This document shows, piece by piece, positions 34,561 through 43,061 of a stretch of 64,000 nt of DNA. Source of the stretch: Pontibacter akesuensis. Lineage in GTDB: Bacteria > Bacteroidota > Bacteroidia > Cytophagales > Hymenobacteraceae. The stretch is taken from assembly GCF_001611675.1 (NCBI RefSeq), contig NZ_CP014766.1:1488001-1552000 (forward strand). Reading direction: 5' to 3'. The notes below the pieces were generated by a model, which worked only from the letters and a program-made list of their open reading frames with translations, did not search any database and was not told where the DNA came from. Every line of letters begins with the position of its first letter. The stretch's first letter is position 1. The position numbers and the translations under genes are program-made.

Positions 34561-35424
34561 ATGATCTTAATAGCTGACAGCGGCGCTACTAAAACGGACT
34601 GGCGCATGATGAACGCAGATGGTGTTTCTACCCAGGTAAACACTGCCGGGATTAGCCCGCAGTATTTAGACGCCGCCCAGATATACACCATTCTTGCAGA
34701 TGAACTGCTGCCAAACCTGGAGGAGAAGCATCCGAAGGCCATTTACTACTACGGCACCGGCTGCAGCTCTCCTGACCGTAACCTGCGTGTGGAGCAGGCT
34801 CTGGCAAAAGCCTTTCCGGGCAGCCTGATTCACGTAGACCACGATCTGCTGGCAGCGGCGCGCGCCCTGTGTGGCCACCAGCGGGGCATTGCCTGCATCT
34901 TGGGCACCGGCTCCAACTCCTGCCTCTACGACGGTAAAAACATTGAGGACAATGTACCGTCGTTGGGCTTTCTGATGGGCGATGAGGGCAGCGGCGCCTA
35001 CCTGGGCAAAATGCTGATCAAGGCTTACCTGTACCGGGAGCTTCCTGAGGAGCTGGCGCTGTCACTGAAAAACCGCTACAACCTTACCAAGGACAGTATC
35101 CTGGACTCGGTGTATTATTCAGACATGCCAAGCACCTATCTGGCCACGTTCGCCAGGTTTATGCACGACAAGCGCAAAGATCCGGTGATACGCGCCATGA
35201 TCTACCAAAACTTTGATGAGTTCTTTGAGCGTCACATATGCAAGTACAAAGACTTCGATAAAGTACCGGTGAACTTTGTGGGCTCCATCGCCTTCCATTT
35301 CTCCGATACCCTGAAGCAGGTGGCCAAGAAGTATGGCGCCACCATCGGCACCATCATCACCAGCCCAAGCGATGGCCTGATGGCCTACCACAAAGAGCTG
35401 CTGGCGCAGATTGGGGAGCAATAG
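34561..35424 (+). CDS. BadF/BadG-type sugar kinase (amino-sugar kinase)
   Basis: A 287-aa ASKHA-fold kinase. The phosphate-1 motif is ILIADSGATKTDWRM (residues 2-16), the phosphate-2 region ACILGTGSNSCLYDG near 116-130, and GFLMGDEGSGAYLGK near 139-153 is typical of N-acetylglucosamine kinases of this family. The next gene is murQ, so the likely role is phosphorylating MurNAc or GlcNAc released from the cell wall (a MurK-like role), but the substrate is inferred from context. It is cytoplasmic. About 100 bases separate it from murQ. Confidence 0.88.
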   Translation: MILIADSGATKTDWRMMNADGVSTQVNTAGISPQYLDAAQIYTILADELLPNLEEKHPKAIYYYGTGCSSPDRNLRVEQALAKAFPGSLIHVDHDLLAAARALCGHQRGIACILGTGSNSCLYDGKNIEDNVPSLGFLMGDEGSGAYLGKMLIKAYLYRELPEELALSLKNRYNLTKDSILDSVYYSDMPSTYLATFARFMHDKRKDPVIRAMIYQNFDEFFERHICKYKDFDKVPVNFVGSIAFHFSDTLKQVAKKYGATIGTIITSPSDGLMAYHKELLAQIGEQ

Positions 35425-35484
35425 CCCTGATCAGAACAAGGGAAGAAGAACAAAGGAGAAAAGACATAAATTTACTCCCGGACC

Positions 35485-35516
35485 AATTCGTAATTCCTAA
35501 TTCATCATTCTTAATT
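35485..35516. repeat. degenerate heptanucleotide repeat, AATTCNT
   Basis: Four and a half units with a strict period of seven: AATTCGT, AATTCCT, AATTCAT, CATTCTT, AATT. It sits in the leader of murQ. The period matches the GTCTTGN repeats, but the unit is different. Confidence 0.8.
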
Positions 35517-35524
35517 AAAAACAA

Positions 35525-36340
35525 GTGTCTACAACCGAATCAGCTTCCAATTACGACGACCTTGAGCAGATGAGCGTGCGCGAGCTGCTCGTGAACATCA
35601 ACCGGGAAGACAAAACAGTACCCCTGGCCATAGAGAAAGCGCTGCCGCAGATTGAGGCGCTTGTAAAAGTAACCGTGGACCGGCTCAAGGCTGGTGGCCG
35701 CTTGTTTTACATCGGGGCTGGCACAAGTGGTCGCTTGGGTATTGTGGATGCCTCGGAGTGCCCTCCAACTTACGGCGTGCCGCATGGTATGGTGATCGGC
35801 ATTATTGCCGGAGGGGATACGGCTATTCGCAAAGCTGTGGAGTTTGCCGAGGATGATGCCGAACAGGCCTGGAAAGACCTGCAGCAACATGATATCAACG
35901 AGAAAGATATTGTGGTGGGCATTGCCGCATCGGGCAGGACACCTTACGTGATCGGTGGCCTGAATGCCTGCCGTGAGCGTGGCATTGCCACCGGTTGCGT
36001 AGTTTGCAATGCAGCCAGTGCCGTAGCTGCCGCCGCTGAATACCCGGTAGAGGTTATCACCGGGCCGGAGTTTGTGACAGGCAGCACCCGCATGAAAGCC
36101 GGTACTGCCCAAAAACTGGTGCTGAACATGCTTACCACGGCTACCATGGTGCAGCTTGGCCGTGTAAAAGGAAACAAAATGGTGGATATGCAACTCTCCA
36201 ACCTGAAGCTGGTAGACCGCGGCACCCGCATGGTGATGGAGGAGCTAGGTATAGGCAGAGCGGAAGCCGGTGCCCTACTAAAAAAGTTTGGCAGTGTGCG
36301 CGCCGCTATCGAAGCCTACCGCAACGGAAACGGCAACTAG
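35525..36340 (+). CDS. murQ: N-acetylmuramic acid 6-phosphate etherase
   Basis: A 271-aa SIS-domain enzyme that splits MurNAc-6-phosphate into GlcNAc-6-phosphate and lactate in peptidoglycan recycling. Motifs: GGRLFYIGAGTSGRLGIVDASECPPTYGV (residues 58-86, with the catalytic glutamate in ECPPT), VVGIAASGRTPYVIGGL, and PEFVTGSTRMKAGTAQKLVLNMLTTA. The start is GTG at 35525. Paired with the amino-sugar kinase upstream, it makes a two-step recycling module. Confidence 0.95.
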   Translation: MSTTESASNYDDLEQMSVRELLVNINREDKTVPLAIEKALPQIEALVKVTVDRLKAGGRLFYIGAGTSGRLGIVDASECPPTYGVPHGMVIGIIAGGDTAIRKAVEFAEDDAEQAWKDLQQHDINEKDIVVGIAASGRTPYVIGGLNACRERGIATGCVVCNAASAVAAAAEYPVEVITGPEFVTGSTRMKAGTAQKLVLNMLTTATMVQLGRVKGNKMVDMQLSNLKLVDRGTRMVMEELGIGRAEAGALLKKFGSVRAAIEAYRNGNGN

Positions 36341-36368
36341 GCTGCAGCCGAAACCATAAAGAAAAATA

Positions 36369-36398
36369 GCCGGAGTTAAACGCTCCGGCCATTTTTTT
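36369..36398 (+). terminator. intrinsic terminator
   Basis: Stem GCCGGAG / CTCCGGC with a 7-base loop and seven T. It ends the murQ transcript. Confidence 0.85.
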
Positions 36399-36414
36399 GT
36401 CTGTTCATATGAGC

Positions 36415-37473
36415 TTATTCAATAGCTGATAACCTTTCCAACAATATTTCGGCAGCCTCCTTACTCGGTACCACATACGTTGACACAGACCAGTTGTAGC
36501 CTAGCTTAAACCTTGGGTCGGTAACGTTGTGCAGCACCTTGCGCTTATATTCTTCCAGCGGCTCCAGCCCCAGCTTTTGCCGCCGCGCGTTTATCCGCTC
36601 CTGCTCCTTAGGCGTAATCTTCTTTACCAGGTAATCCTTGGTTGCAAGTTCATCTGTGTCCTTGCAGCCGGTGCAGTCCACGCGCATGTAAACGCTGGAG
36701 CCGTACCTGTTGCGCCCTGCCTGCTGGTCCAGGAGATAAGCGACAGGCTGCGGCGCGATGTTGCCCTGTTGCACCGCCTTCAAAAGCACTTCGGTAAAAT
36801 CGTAGCCTTTCCGGGTGGCAGTTTGGCGTTGAACGGTGATGTAAAAGCGGGGCAGTTGTTCGAGTGTATCGGCCAGGCCTATTATGTTCTCGTTGGGATA
36901 GCCACGCTCCTCTATCCAGTTCAGCAGTTGCAGCGTATTGGCGTTCTCAATTTGCCGGATGGTGTCGCGGTATACTCTCAAGCCTCCTTCAGCTTGTCTG
37001 AAATATTGATCGCGCGCGTACAGTTCGTCCAGGTCAGCACGGTACTCCCGGTTAAAGTTCTCCTCATACTTGCGGCGACGCTTTTTATACTTGCGGGCAA
37101 ACTTTCTCCAGTGCCTCGTGGTCTGCAGCGAATCAAACACAGTCTGGCGTTGCAGATAGTCGAGGCTTACGCCTTTCTGCACCAGCTTTTCCAGGTAGTT
37201 AAACGTTTGTTTCCTGTCTCTTAACGCGAGTGCGCTCACAGCGGCATTGTAATAGTCGCGGGCGAAGGGAGACGGCACGGACGCAAAAGCCTGCTCGTAG
37301 GCCTGTAGCGCCTCTTTATAGTCGCTCGTGACAATGTGAAGCTCTGCCTGGTTTATTACCGGATGATATACCTTCGTGTAATCGGGGGCATCCTGGGCAA
37401 AGACGTGCTGCTGCAGGCAAACCAGTAGCAGGGCAAGTATGGATATGCAAAAGCGCAAAGGGTTGAGATGCAT
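36415..37473 (-). CDS. secreted protein of unknown function with TPR-like start
   Basis: A 352-aa exported protein. The ATG at 37473 gives the signal peptide MHLNPLRFCISILALLLVC ending at FAQ; the longer frame up to 37554 is an artefact overlapping the upstream gene. The first mature part (YKEALQAYEQAFASVPSPFARDYYNAAVSALALRDR) looks TPR-like. A very basic stretch follows (RKYKKRRRKYEENFNREYR), and VDCTGCKD offers a cysteine pair. I do not recognise the rest. It follows the STAS-type gene by 46 bases in the same direction. Confidence 0.75.
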   Translation of the reverse strand: MHLNPLRFCISILALLLVCLQQHVFAQDAPDYTKVYHPVINQAELHIVTSDYKEALQAYEQAFASVPSPFARDYYNAAVSALALRDRKQTFNYLEKLVQKGVSLDYLQRQTVFDSLQTTRHWRKFARKYKKRRRKYEENFNREYRADLDELYARDQYFRQAEGGLRVYRDTIRQIENANTLQLLNWIEERGYPNENIIGLADTLEQLPRFYITVQRQTATRKGYDFTEVLLKAVQQGNIAPQPVAYLLDQQAGRNRYGSSVYMRVDCTGCKDTDELATKDYLVKKITPKEQERINARRQKLGLEPLEEYKRKVLHNVTDPRFKLGYNWSVSTYVVPSKEAAEILLERLSAIE

Positions 37474-37519
37474 AGGTATGGGTGGCGTTGTTACTGGAGG
37501 AGCTGCAGGTGTTACGCTT

Positions 37520-38260
37520 TTACCGAAGCCAGTCAATCGCAGCGTCGCGTTCATCCAGGTTAAAAAACTTCATGTTAATATTGTGCGTTAAACCATCGCT
37601 CAGACGAGCAGCCTTCTCGAGCCACTCCTCGTGCCCGGCGAGGGCTACTTTGCTAAACTTGCTGTAATAGCGCACGCCCTGCTTCAGATCCTGCCACATG
37701 GCGTCTGGCGTGGTGCCATCTTCGTGCAGCACCTCCAGGTACAGGCGCAAGTCTTTGTTATCCTGCACCTGCTGCTCCAGCATGCAATTTATCGAATAGA
37801 AATCAGACGGGGTGAACTTTCCGATTGTGGCCAGCCCCAGCACATGTTGGGGCATTGCCTCCAGCACGGCAATACCAGGCTTGGGATCATCGGAGGCATG
37901 CTGCTGCAGCCAGGAAACCGCTTCCGTCCTGTCATCCACGCAAAAGGCTTTCACCTCAAAATGCGGTGTCAGAAAGTTGGCCAACCGCGACTGTTTCTTC
38001 ACCCAGTCTTTATCCGTTACGATGGCATACTTCACAATCTTGTTCCAGCTGTTGAACTTCAGCTTCAGCGTGTCAAAAAAAGACTGTACCGTATCCCAGC
38101 CACCGAAGTTAATAAACTCAAAGTATAAAAGCACCTTCTCCTGGTTCGCTGTCTTCTCCTCCATCTCCTGCACCAGCTTTTTCAGGCTCGCCTCGGCCAA
38201 ATGGTCTTCCAGTTTAAAGCCTACGATGTTGTCTTGTTCAAAATCAACTGTTGTTATCAT
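37520..38260 (-). CDS. protein with two tandem SpoIIAA-like (STAS-related) domains
   Basis: A 246-aa cytoplasmic protein made of two copies of one domain. Copy one runs about 12-120 (KVLLYFEFINFGGWDTVQSFFDTLKLKFNSWNKIVKYAIVTDKDWVKK) and copy two 130-246 (LRLYLEVLHEDGTTPDAMWQDLKQGVRYYSKFSKVALAGHEEWLEK). The alternating strand and helix pattern with W-D/W-Q and the basic-acidic turn resembles the SpoIIAA-like family found singly in many bacteria. Each copy ends with a similar FNLDERDAAIDWL-type helix. No serine phosphorylation site is evident. Function is unknown. Confidence 0.82.
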   Translation of the reverse strand: MITTVDFEQDNIVGFKLEDHLAEASLKKLVQEMEEKTANQEKVLLYFEFINFGGWDTVQSFFDTLKLKFNSWNKIVKYAIVTDKDWVKKQSRLANFLTPHFEVKAFCVDDRTEAVSWLQQHASDDPKPGIAVLEAMPQHVLGLATIGKFTPSDFYSINCMLEQQVQDNKDLRLYLEVLHEDGTTPDAMWQDLKQGVRYYSKFSKVALAGHEEWLEKAARLSDGLTHNINMKFFNLDERDAAIDWLR

Positions 38261-38533
38261 ATCAGGTAAATTAGGTGTGCTGTTGGCTTATGGCCTGCCC
38301 GATGCTGACACCACATAGCGAAATGCCTTTGTATAACGGCAGTAACTTGTGCTTCAGCATACTGCTTCAGAACTTATACTACAAAACTGTTTCCAAAGGC
38401 TACCTTTCAAATTATTTTTTTATGAAAAAGTGATCTTTGGGGATAACAAAAACTTTCCCTTGTTGCCTAACTTCGTTTGGCGCTTTGCAGTAAACAGAAC
38501 TCGCACCCGATAGCCCTTTATTCAGACTTTTTT

Positions 38534-39103
38534 ATGCATACCATAGAGCCTTTTTATAATTGGATCGACAAGTACTCAGCCACCGAAGACCCGCGCTCGC
38601 CGCTCTTTGGTGCCGAGAACAGCCTGTCGCAGTATACCCATACCATCTACGGCTACTACATACACCCACAGTGGGATGATATTGACTCGGAGACGCTTTT
38701 CCTGAAAATACTTTATGCTGATTATGACCTGCGCTTTGCGGTGATTGAGCTTATCGGGGAGTGGAACGACACGCTGCACAACGACATCATGCAGCTGAAA
38801 CGCAACATCATCGATCCGCTGATCAGCGAGGGTATCAATCACTTTATACTTATCGGCGAGAACGTGTTCAACTTCCACGGCTCCGACGATTCGTATTACG
38901 AGGAATGGTTTGAGGATGTGGAGGATGGCTGGGTGGCCGCACTCGGGTTCCAGGACTTTGTGCTGAGCGAGATGCGGAACTACAACATTGATTACTACAT
39001 CAACTACGGCGGCAGTTTAGATGATATCCACTGGCGGACTTTTACGCCCAAGCGCCTGTTTGAGCTGGTAAACAGCATGCTGCAGAAACGGCTGGGGCCA
39101 TAA
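38534..39103 (+). CDS. hypothetical protein, 189 aa
   Basis: An acidic, tryptophan- and tyrosine-rich cytoplasmic protein (MHTIEPFYNWIDKYSATEDPRSP). I do not recognise it with confidence, though it appears to be a conserved Bacteroidota protein. It contains an LFLKILYADYDLRFAVIELIGEWNDTLHNDIMQLKR core and VEDGWVAALGFQDFVLSEMRNY. The ATG at 38534 is preferred over a longer frame from 38477 that adds an unrelated N-terminus. A perfect 18-bp hairpin follows. Confidence 0.75.
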   Translation: MHTIEPFYNWIDKYSATEDPRSPLFGAENSLSQYTHTIYGYYIHPQWDDIDSETLFLKILYADYDLRFAVIELIGEWNDTLHNDIMQLKRNIIDPLISEGINHFILIGENVFNFHGSDDSYYEEWFEDVEDGWVAALGFQDFVLSEMRNYNIDYYINYGGSLDDIHWRTFTPKRLFELVNSMLQKRLGP

Positions 39104-39141
39104 AGCAACGGCTTATTACGGTGCTGCCAGAGTGGCTGGTA

Positions 39142-39180
39142 AACAGAACCGCCTGCTTAGTATAAGCAGGCGGTTCTGTT
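39142..39180. terminator. bidirectional-looking hairpin
   Basis: A perfect 18-bp stem with a 3-base loop (AACAGAACCGCCTGCTTA and its complement), T-rich on the plus strand (TTTTTATTTT). It ends the 38534 gene and directly abuts the stop of the first lipoprotein gene on the other strand. Confidence 0.88.
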
Positions 39181-39181
39181 T

Positions 39182-39358
39182 TTATTTTCTGTCTATTTCT
39201 TCTTTTACCTCTTCAGCGGCGTCCTCGGCAGCGTCTCCAACATCTTCTGCGACATCTTCCACTTCCTCGGCGCCCTTCTCTACTTTACTCTCTGTAGAGG
39301 CGCAGCTACCCAGCGAAAAAATTCCGGCTACTGCCAGCATATACATTATCTTTTTCAT
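39182..39358 (-). CDS. small acidic lipoprotein 1 of 4
   Basis: A 58-aa lipoprotein. The signal peptide MKKIMYMLAVAGIFSLGSC is lipidated at Cys19. The mature part is a repetitive acidic helix: EKGAEEVEDVAEDVGDAAEDAAEEVKEE. No enzymatic motif. It is one of four similar genes on the minus strand over 1.2 kb, spaced by palindromic terminators. Function is unknown. Confidence 0.8.
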   Translation of the reverse strand: MKKIMYMLAVAGIFSLGSCASTESKVEKGAEEVEDVAEDVGDAAEDAAEEVKEEIDRK

Positions 39359-39533
39359 AGTATTTATACATTTAAATCATTTCTAAACTTCAGCAGTAGG
39401 GCCTATTTTTTTGATTTCTCTGCCGATAATTCCGTTCCTTAAACGAAACTGACTGCGCGGGGTTTAAGGCCTGAAAGACCTGTTCGTTTATACTTTGCTG
39501 CAAGCCCAGTTGCTTTTTTCTACAGAAACGGCT

Positions 39534-39593
39534 AAGCCTGAAAAACAGAAAGAGGTGCTGCCGTGGCAGCACCTCTTTCTGTTTTTCAGGCTT
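39534..39593 (-). terminator. terminator with a perfect 29-bp stem
   Basis: Two 29-base arms (39534-39562 and 39565-39593) pair perfectly with a 2-base loop. The A and T runs are inside the stem. It lies 12 bases after the stop of lipoprotein 2. Confidence 0.88.
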
Positions 39594-39605
39594 CAGGAGT
39601 GCTTA

Positions 39606-39785
39606 CTATTGCTCGCGCTCTACGCCCTCTTCCACTTCTTCGGCACCTTCCTCTACTTCGCCTCCAACTTCTTCAGCTCCTTCTTCTACCTCTTCCATGC
39701 CTTCCTCAGACCTGCTTTCAGTAGACTCGCATGAGGCGAAGGTAAAGCAACCAAGCGCCAGCATTATAAAGATTGACTTTTTCAT
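39606..39785 (-). CDS. small acidic lipoprotein 2 of 4
   Basis: A 59-aa lipoprotein with signal peptide MKKSIFIMLALGCFTFASC (lipidation at Cys19). The mature part is a near-periodic glutamate-rich segment, EEGMEEVEEGAEEVGGEVEEGAEEVEEG, a repeat of the GAEEVE type with a similar motif in lipoprotein 1. Function is unknown. Confidence 0.8.
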   Translation of the reverse strand: MKKSIFIMLALGCFTFASCESTESRSEEGMEEVEEGAEEVGGEVEEGAEEVEEGVEREQ

Positions 39786-39895
39786 AATTTTCAGTTTTAA
39801 GATGTTATTCAGTTGATTGGTTATACTTTGTTAGTTACCTCAGAGCTTCTCCCGCAGGCATTCTCAAGCTTTATCCCTTGGCCCATACTTGGTTT

Positions 39896-40075
39896 CTACT
39901 GGATTACAGCCGTTGTGTCGGTTTCCTCGGCTACGTCTTCCATCTCGTCTGTCCGCTCCTCAGCTCTGTCTTCCATTTCCTCCTGATTTTCATCAACCTG
40001 CCCCTCCTCTGCCGACCCACAGGCGGCAAAGCCCAGTATCCCGATGAAGACAAAGGCATAAAGTATATTTCTCAT
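39896..40075 (-). CDS. small acidic lipoprotein 3 of 4
   Basis: A 59-aa lipoprotein: MRNILYAFVFIGILGFAAC, then GSAEEGQVDENQEEMEDRAEERTDEMEDVAEETDTT. Lipidation is at Cys19. The acidic helix is less repetitive than in copies 1 and 2, and the tail ends in TTAVIQ. Same orientation, about 110 bases upstream of copy 2. Confidence 0.78.
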   Translation of the reverse strand: MRNILYAFVFIGILGFAACGSAEEGQVDENQEEMEDRAEERTDEMEDVAEETDTTAVIQ

Positions 40076-40165
40076 AGATTTTTCTTTTAAGTGCCAGAGG
40101 CAAAGATTGACCCCGCTGGTTCCAGAATGGAATACGGCTTTACCTAAGTATAGTTGGGTTGTTAT

Positions 40166-40210
40166 ATTTACCGGAAGGCACCCTTTTGGGGTGCCTTCCG
40201 GTAAATATGG
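40166..40210 (-). terminator. terminator with a perfect 20-bp stem
   Basis: Arms at 40166-40185 and 40191-40210 pair perfectly with a 5-base loop (TTTTG). It lies 30 bases after the stop of lipoprotein 4. Confidence 0.82.
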
Positions 40211-40239
40211 CGCGAAGCCAGGTAATGTACGGTAAATGG

Positions 40240-40416
40240 TTACTGCAGCGTGTCCGAAGCATTAAGCGGTGCGATGGTGGTATCCGCATCAAGTACGGTG
40301 GTATCCTCTACCACGCCTGCCTCTTCCTCATCCACCACCTCAGTGGTAGACTCTGTTGCATTGTTGCAGGAGGCCAGAAGGCCGGCAACGAAAAGTAATC
40401 CAAAAACCTTTTTCAT
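40240..40416 (-). CDS. small acidic lipoprotein 4 of 4
   Basis: A 58-aa lipoprotein: MKKVFGLLFVAGLLASC with Cys17, then NNATESTTEVVDEEEAGVVEDTTVLDADTT. It is acidic and threonine-rich and less helical than the others, so it is the most diverged of the set. It follows der, about 60 bases downstream in the same direction. Confidence 0.78.
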   Translation of the reverse strand: MKKVFGLLFVAGLLASCNNATESTTEVVDEEEAGVVEDTTVLDADTTIAPLNASDTLQ

Positions 40417-40479
40417 GACGCGTGCTGCTTTAAAGTGAGACGTAGTGCTTATACGTGCCCCTCTTAAAAACGGCGCTGA

Positions 40480-41793
40480 TTACTTCTTTCGGAACACGAG
40501 GTTAATCGGAACTCCTTCAAAGTCAAAGTGCCTGCGGATGCAGTTCTCCAGGTAACGGCTGTACGGCTCCTTGATATACTGAGGCAGGTTACAGAAGAAC
40601 GCAAACGTTGGGTTGTGCGTCGGCAACTGCGTGATGTACTTTATCTTCACAAACTTTCCTTTGATGGCCGGCGGCGGGTAGCGCTCGATGTCCGGCAAAA
40701 TCAGGTCGTTCAGCTTAGAGGTTGGTATCTTCTTGGTCTTGTTGTCATACACCTCCATGGCCTTCTCCACAGCCTTCAAAATACGCTGCTTCGTGATTAC
40801 AGAGGTAAAGATAACCGGCACATACTTAATCGGGGCGATACGATCGAGTATCTCCTCTTCAAACTGTTTGGTGCTGTGCGTATCCTTCTCTACCAGGTCC
40901 CACTTGTTTACAAGTATAACGATGCCCTTGCGGTTCTTCTCGGCCAGCGTGATGATGTTCACGTCCTGCGCCTCAATTCCCCTGGTGGCATCCAGCATTA
41001 CAATACACACGTCGGCGTCTTCCAGGGCACGCACAGAGCGCAGCACCGAGTAAAACTCAATGTCCTCGCTCACCTTGCTCTTGCGGCGGAGTCCGGCTGT
41101 GTCTACAATGATAAACTCTTTGCCGAACGCGTTGTAGCGCGAGTGAATGGCATCACGCGTGGTACCTGCCTGGTCGGTTACAATGTTGCGCTCCTCACCG
41201 AGCAGCAGGTTCACAAATGATGATTTACCTACGTTCGGGCGGCCCAGTACAGCCAGCTTTGGAATACCCGCATCCGGGTCCTCCACGCCTTCGTCTTTAA
41301 AGTGCTTCACCACTTCGTCCAGCAGTTCGCCGGTACCGGAGCCGTTCTGCGACGACACCGGGAAAATCTCCTCGCCTATTCCCAAAGCATAGAACTCACC
41401 CATCTGGTGTGCACGGGCGTTGGTATCGGCTTTGTTCGCTACAATGAATACAGGCTTCTTAGAGCGGCGCAAAACGTTAGCGAACTCCTCGTCCAGGCCG
41501 GTAAGGCCGGCATCTACATCCACCATAAACAGGATTACGTCGGCCTCGTTCATGGCCAGTTCTACCTGGCGATTGATTTCAGCTTCAAAAATATCGTCGG
41601 AGCCGTGCACGTAGCCACCTGTGTCAATCACAGTGTAGTACTTGCCGATCCACTGACCGTGGCCGTAGCTACGATCGCGCGTTACGCCACTCACGTTGTC
41701 CATGATGGCTTTGCGCTGCCCGATCAGGCGGTTAAATAAGGTGGACTTGCCCACGTTTGGGCGTCCTACAATTGCAATGATGTTTGATGACAT
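40480..41793 (-). CDS. der: ribosome biogenesis GTPase Der (EngA)
   Basis: A 437-aa protein with two consecutive GTPase domains and a C-terminal KH-like domain, acting in 50S ribosomal subunit assembly. Domain 1 has IAIVGRPNVGKSTLFNRLIG (about 5-24) and domain 2 has LAVLGRPNVGKSSFVNLLLG (about 181-200); each has a DTAG-type G3 (VIDTGGYV, IVDTAGLRR) and an N/TKxD (VANKAD, LVNKWD). The C-terminal KH domain includes FAFFCNLPQYIKEPYSRYLENCIRRHFDFEG. Its downstream partner in the same direction is era's operon side: it lies 62 bases after era. Confidence 0.96.
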   Translation of the reverse strand: MSSNIIAIVGRPNVGKSTLFNRLIGQRKAIMDNVSGVTRDRSYGHGQWIGKYYTVIDTGGYVHGSDDIFEAEINRQVELAMNEADVILFMVDVDAGLTGLDEEFANVLRRSKKPVFIVANKADTNARAHQMGEFYALGIGEEIFPVSSQNGSGTGELLDEVVKHFKDEGVEDPDAGIPKLAVLGRPNVGKSSFVNLLLGEERNIVTDQAGTTRDAIHSRYNAFGKEFIIVDTAGLRRKSKVSEDIEFYSVLRSVRALEDADVCIVMLDATRGIEAQDVNIITLAEKNRKGIVILVNKWDLVEKDTHSTKQFEEEILDRIAPIKYVPVIFTSVITKQRILKAVEKAMEVYDNKTKKIPTSKLNDLILPDIERYPPPAIKGKFVKIKYITQLPTHNPTFAFFCNLPQYIKEPYSRYLENCIRRHFDFEGVPINLVFRKK

Positions 41794-41855
41794 CGAACTA
41801 AAATAAAAATGTTAAAGTGCCCCCGGAGCACCATGCCCCGAAGCTTTATGGTGCG

Positions 41856-42746
41856 CTACTCTTCGCGGTAACCGAAGCGCTTCAGCAGCTTCTGGTCTGT
41901 CCGCCAATTCTCGTTCACGCGCACATATAAATCAAGAAATATCTTCTTCTGGAAAAACTCTTCCATGTCTACGCGGGCCTGCGTGCCCACTTTTTTCAGC
42001 ATCTCGCCCTTATGGCCGATCACAATGCCCTTTTGGCTTTTGCGCTCCACGCTAATTTCGGCCCGGATGCGGATAATGTCCTCCTCTTCCTTAAACTCCT
42101 CTATCACCACCTCGCAGCTATAGGGAATCTCCTTTTTATAGTTGAGCAGGATCTTCTCCCGGATAATCTCTGACACAAAAAAGCGCTCAGGTTTATCAGT
42201 CAGCTCGTCTTTTGGAAAGTAGGCCGGATGCTCGGGCAGGTAATGCAGCAAACGGTCGAACAGATGCTCCAGGTTAGTGCCATGCAGGGCAGAGATCGGG
42301 AACACCTCAGTCGGGTTCATCTTCTCCTGCCAGTAGATCATCTTGTCCTTCACGTCCTCTACCTTGGCCTGGTCTATCTTATTGATGAGCACCAGTACCG
42401 GCACCTGCGCATACTGCAGGCGCTTGATCACATCGTCCTCGTCGTGCTTCTCGTAGATATCCGTCATGAAAATAATCACGTCGGCATCTTCCAGCGAGGT
42501 GCGCACAAACCCCATCATCGACTCATGCAGCGCATACTGCGGCTTGATGATGCCGGGCGTGTCGGAGTAAACGATCTGGAAGTCATCCGAGTTCAGAATA
42601 CCCATGATACGGTGCCTGGTCGTCTGTGCCTTCGAGGTGATAATGGAGAGCCTCTCGCCCACAAGGGCGTTCATTAACGTGGATTTCCCCACGTTGGGCT
42701 TGCCCACTATACTTACAAAACCTGCTTTATGAGGAGTCTCGGCCAT
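41856..42746 (-). CDS. era: GTPase Era
   Basis: A 296-aa GTPase that binds the 3' end of 16S rRNA during 30S maturation. The G1 motif is FVSIVGKPNVGKSTLMNAL, G3 is SDTPGII and G4 is LINKID. The C-terminal KH domain has VIGHKGEMLKKVGTQARVDMEEFFQKK (about 245-272). It is followed 62 bases later by der, making a two-gene ribosome-assembly unit. A TAnnTTTG element lies just upstream. Confidence 0.96.
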   Translation of the reverse strand: MAETPHKAGFVSIVGKPNVGKSTLMNALVGERLSIITSKAQTTRHRIMGILNSDDFQIVYSDTPGIIKPQYALHESMMGFVRTSLEDADVIIFMTDIYEKHDEDDVIKRLQYAQVPVLVLINKIDQAKVEDVKDKMIYWQEKMNPTEVFPISALHGTNLEHLFDRLLHYLPEHPAYFPKDELTDKPERFFVSEIIREKILLNYKKEIPYSCEVVIEEFKEEEDIIRIRAEISVERKSQKGIVIGHKGEMLKKVGTQARVDMEEFFQKKIFLDLYVRVNENWRTDQKLLKRFGYREE

Positions 42747-42765
42747 ACGCTAAAATTTGAGGTTG

Positions 42766-42773
42766 CAAAATTA
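42766..42773 (-). promoter_or_regulatory. putative -7 element of the era-der unit
   Basis: Minus strand TAATTTTG matches TAnnTTTG, 20 bases before the era ATG. No clear -33 TTTG is visible. Confidence 0.45.
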
Positions 42774-42880
42774 CTTCTTTTTTACGAGACCGCGGCAGAA
42801 TGTGTAATTTATTGTGAATGAGGGTGGATGGGTTTGTTAGCTGCTGCCGATTCCTATACTTTATACTTCTACAACCCTTG

Positions 42881-42905
42881 ACTGGCGCAAGCGTCCGCTT
42901 ATGCC
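42881..42905. repeat. third copy of the REP-like 25-mer
   Basis: Same sequence and orientation as the copy at 6678-6702, with one change (G to A at the fourth base from the end). Confidence 0.75.
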
Positions 42906-43061
42906 TACAACGGCCAATGCTTTCAGCAACTTATACTTGCCTAGCTACTGTTCATGCTACTTCAGCCAAGCTAACCTTACTGGCTGCCGTTCATCCTCCG
43001 GCTCCCAAAAACCTAATGCTTCGCTTTATAATTTGGAGCGCTCACGGCTGCGAGGCCTAGT

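Noticed and set aside
36415..38260. A two-gene toxin-antitoxin or defence pair
   Set aside because: Neither protein has a toxin or nuclease motif; the first is secreted and the second is a STAS-related duplicate, so I keep both as unknown.
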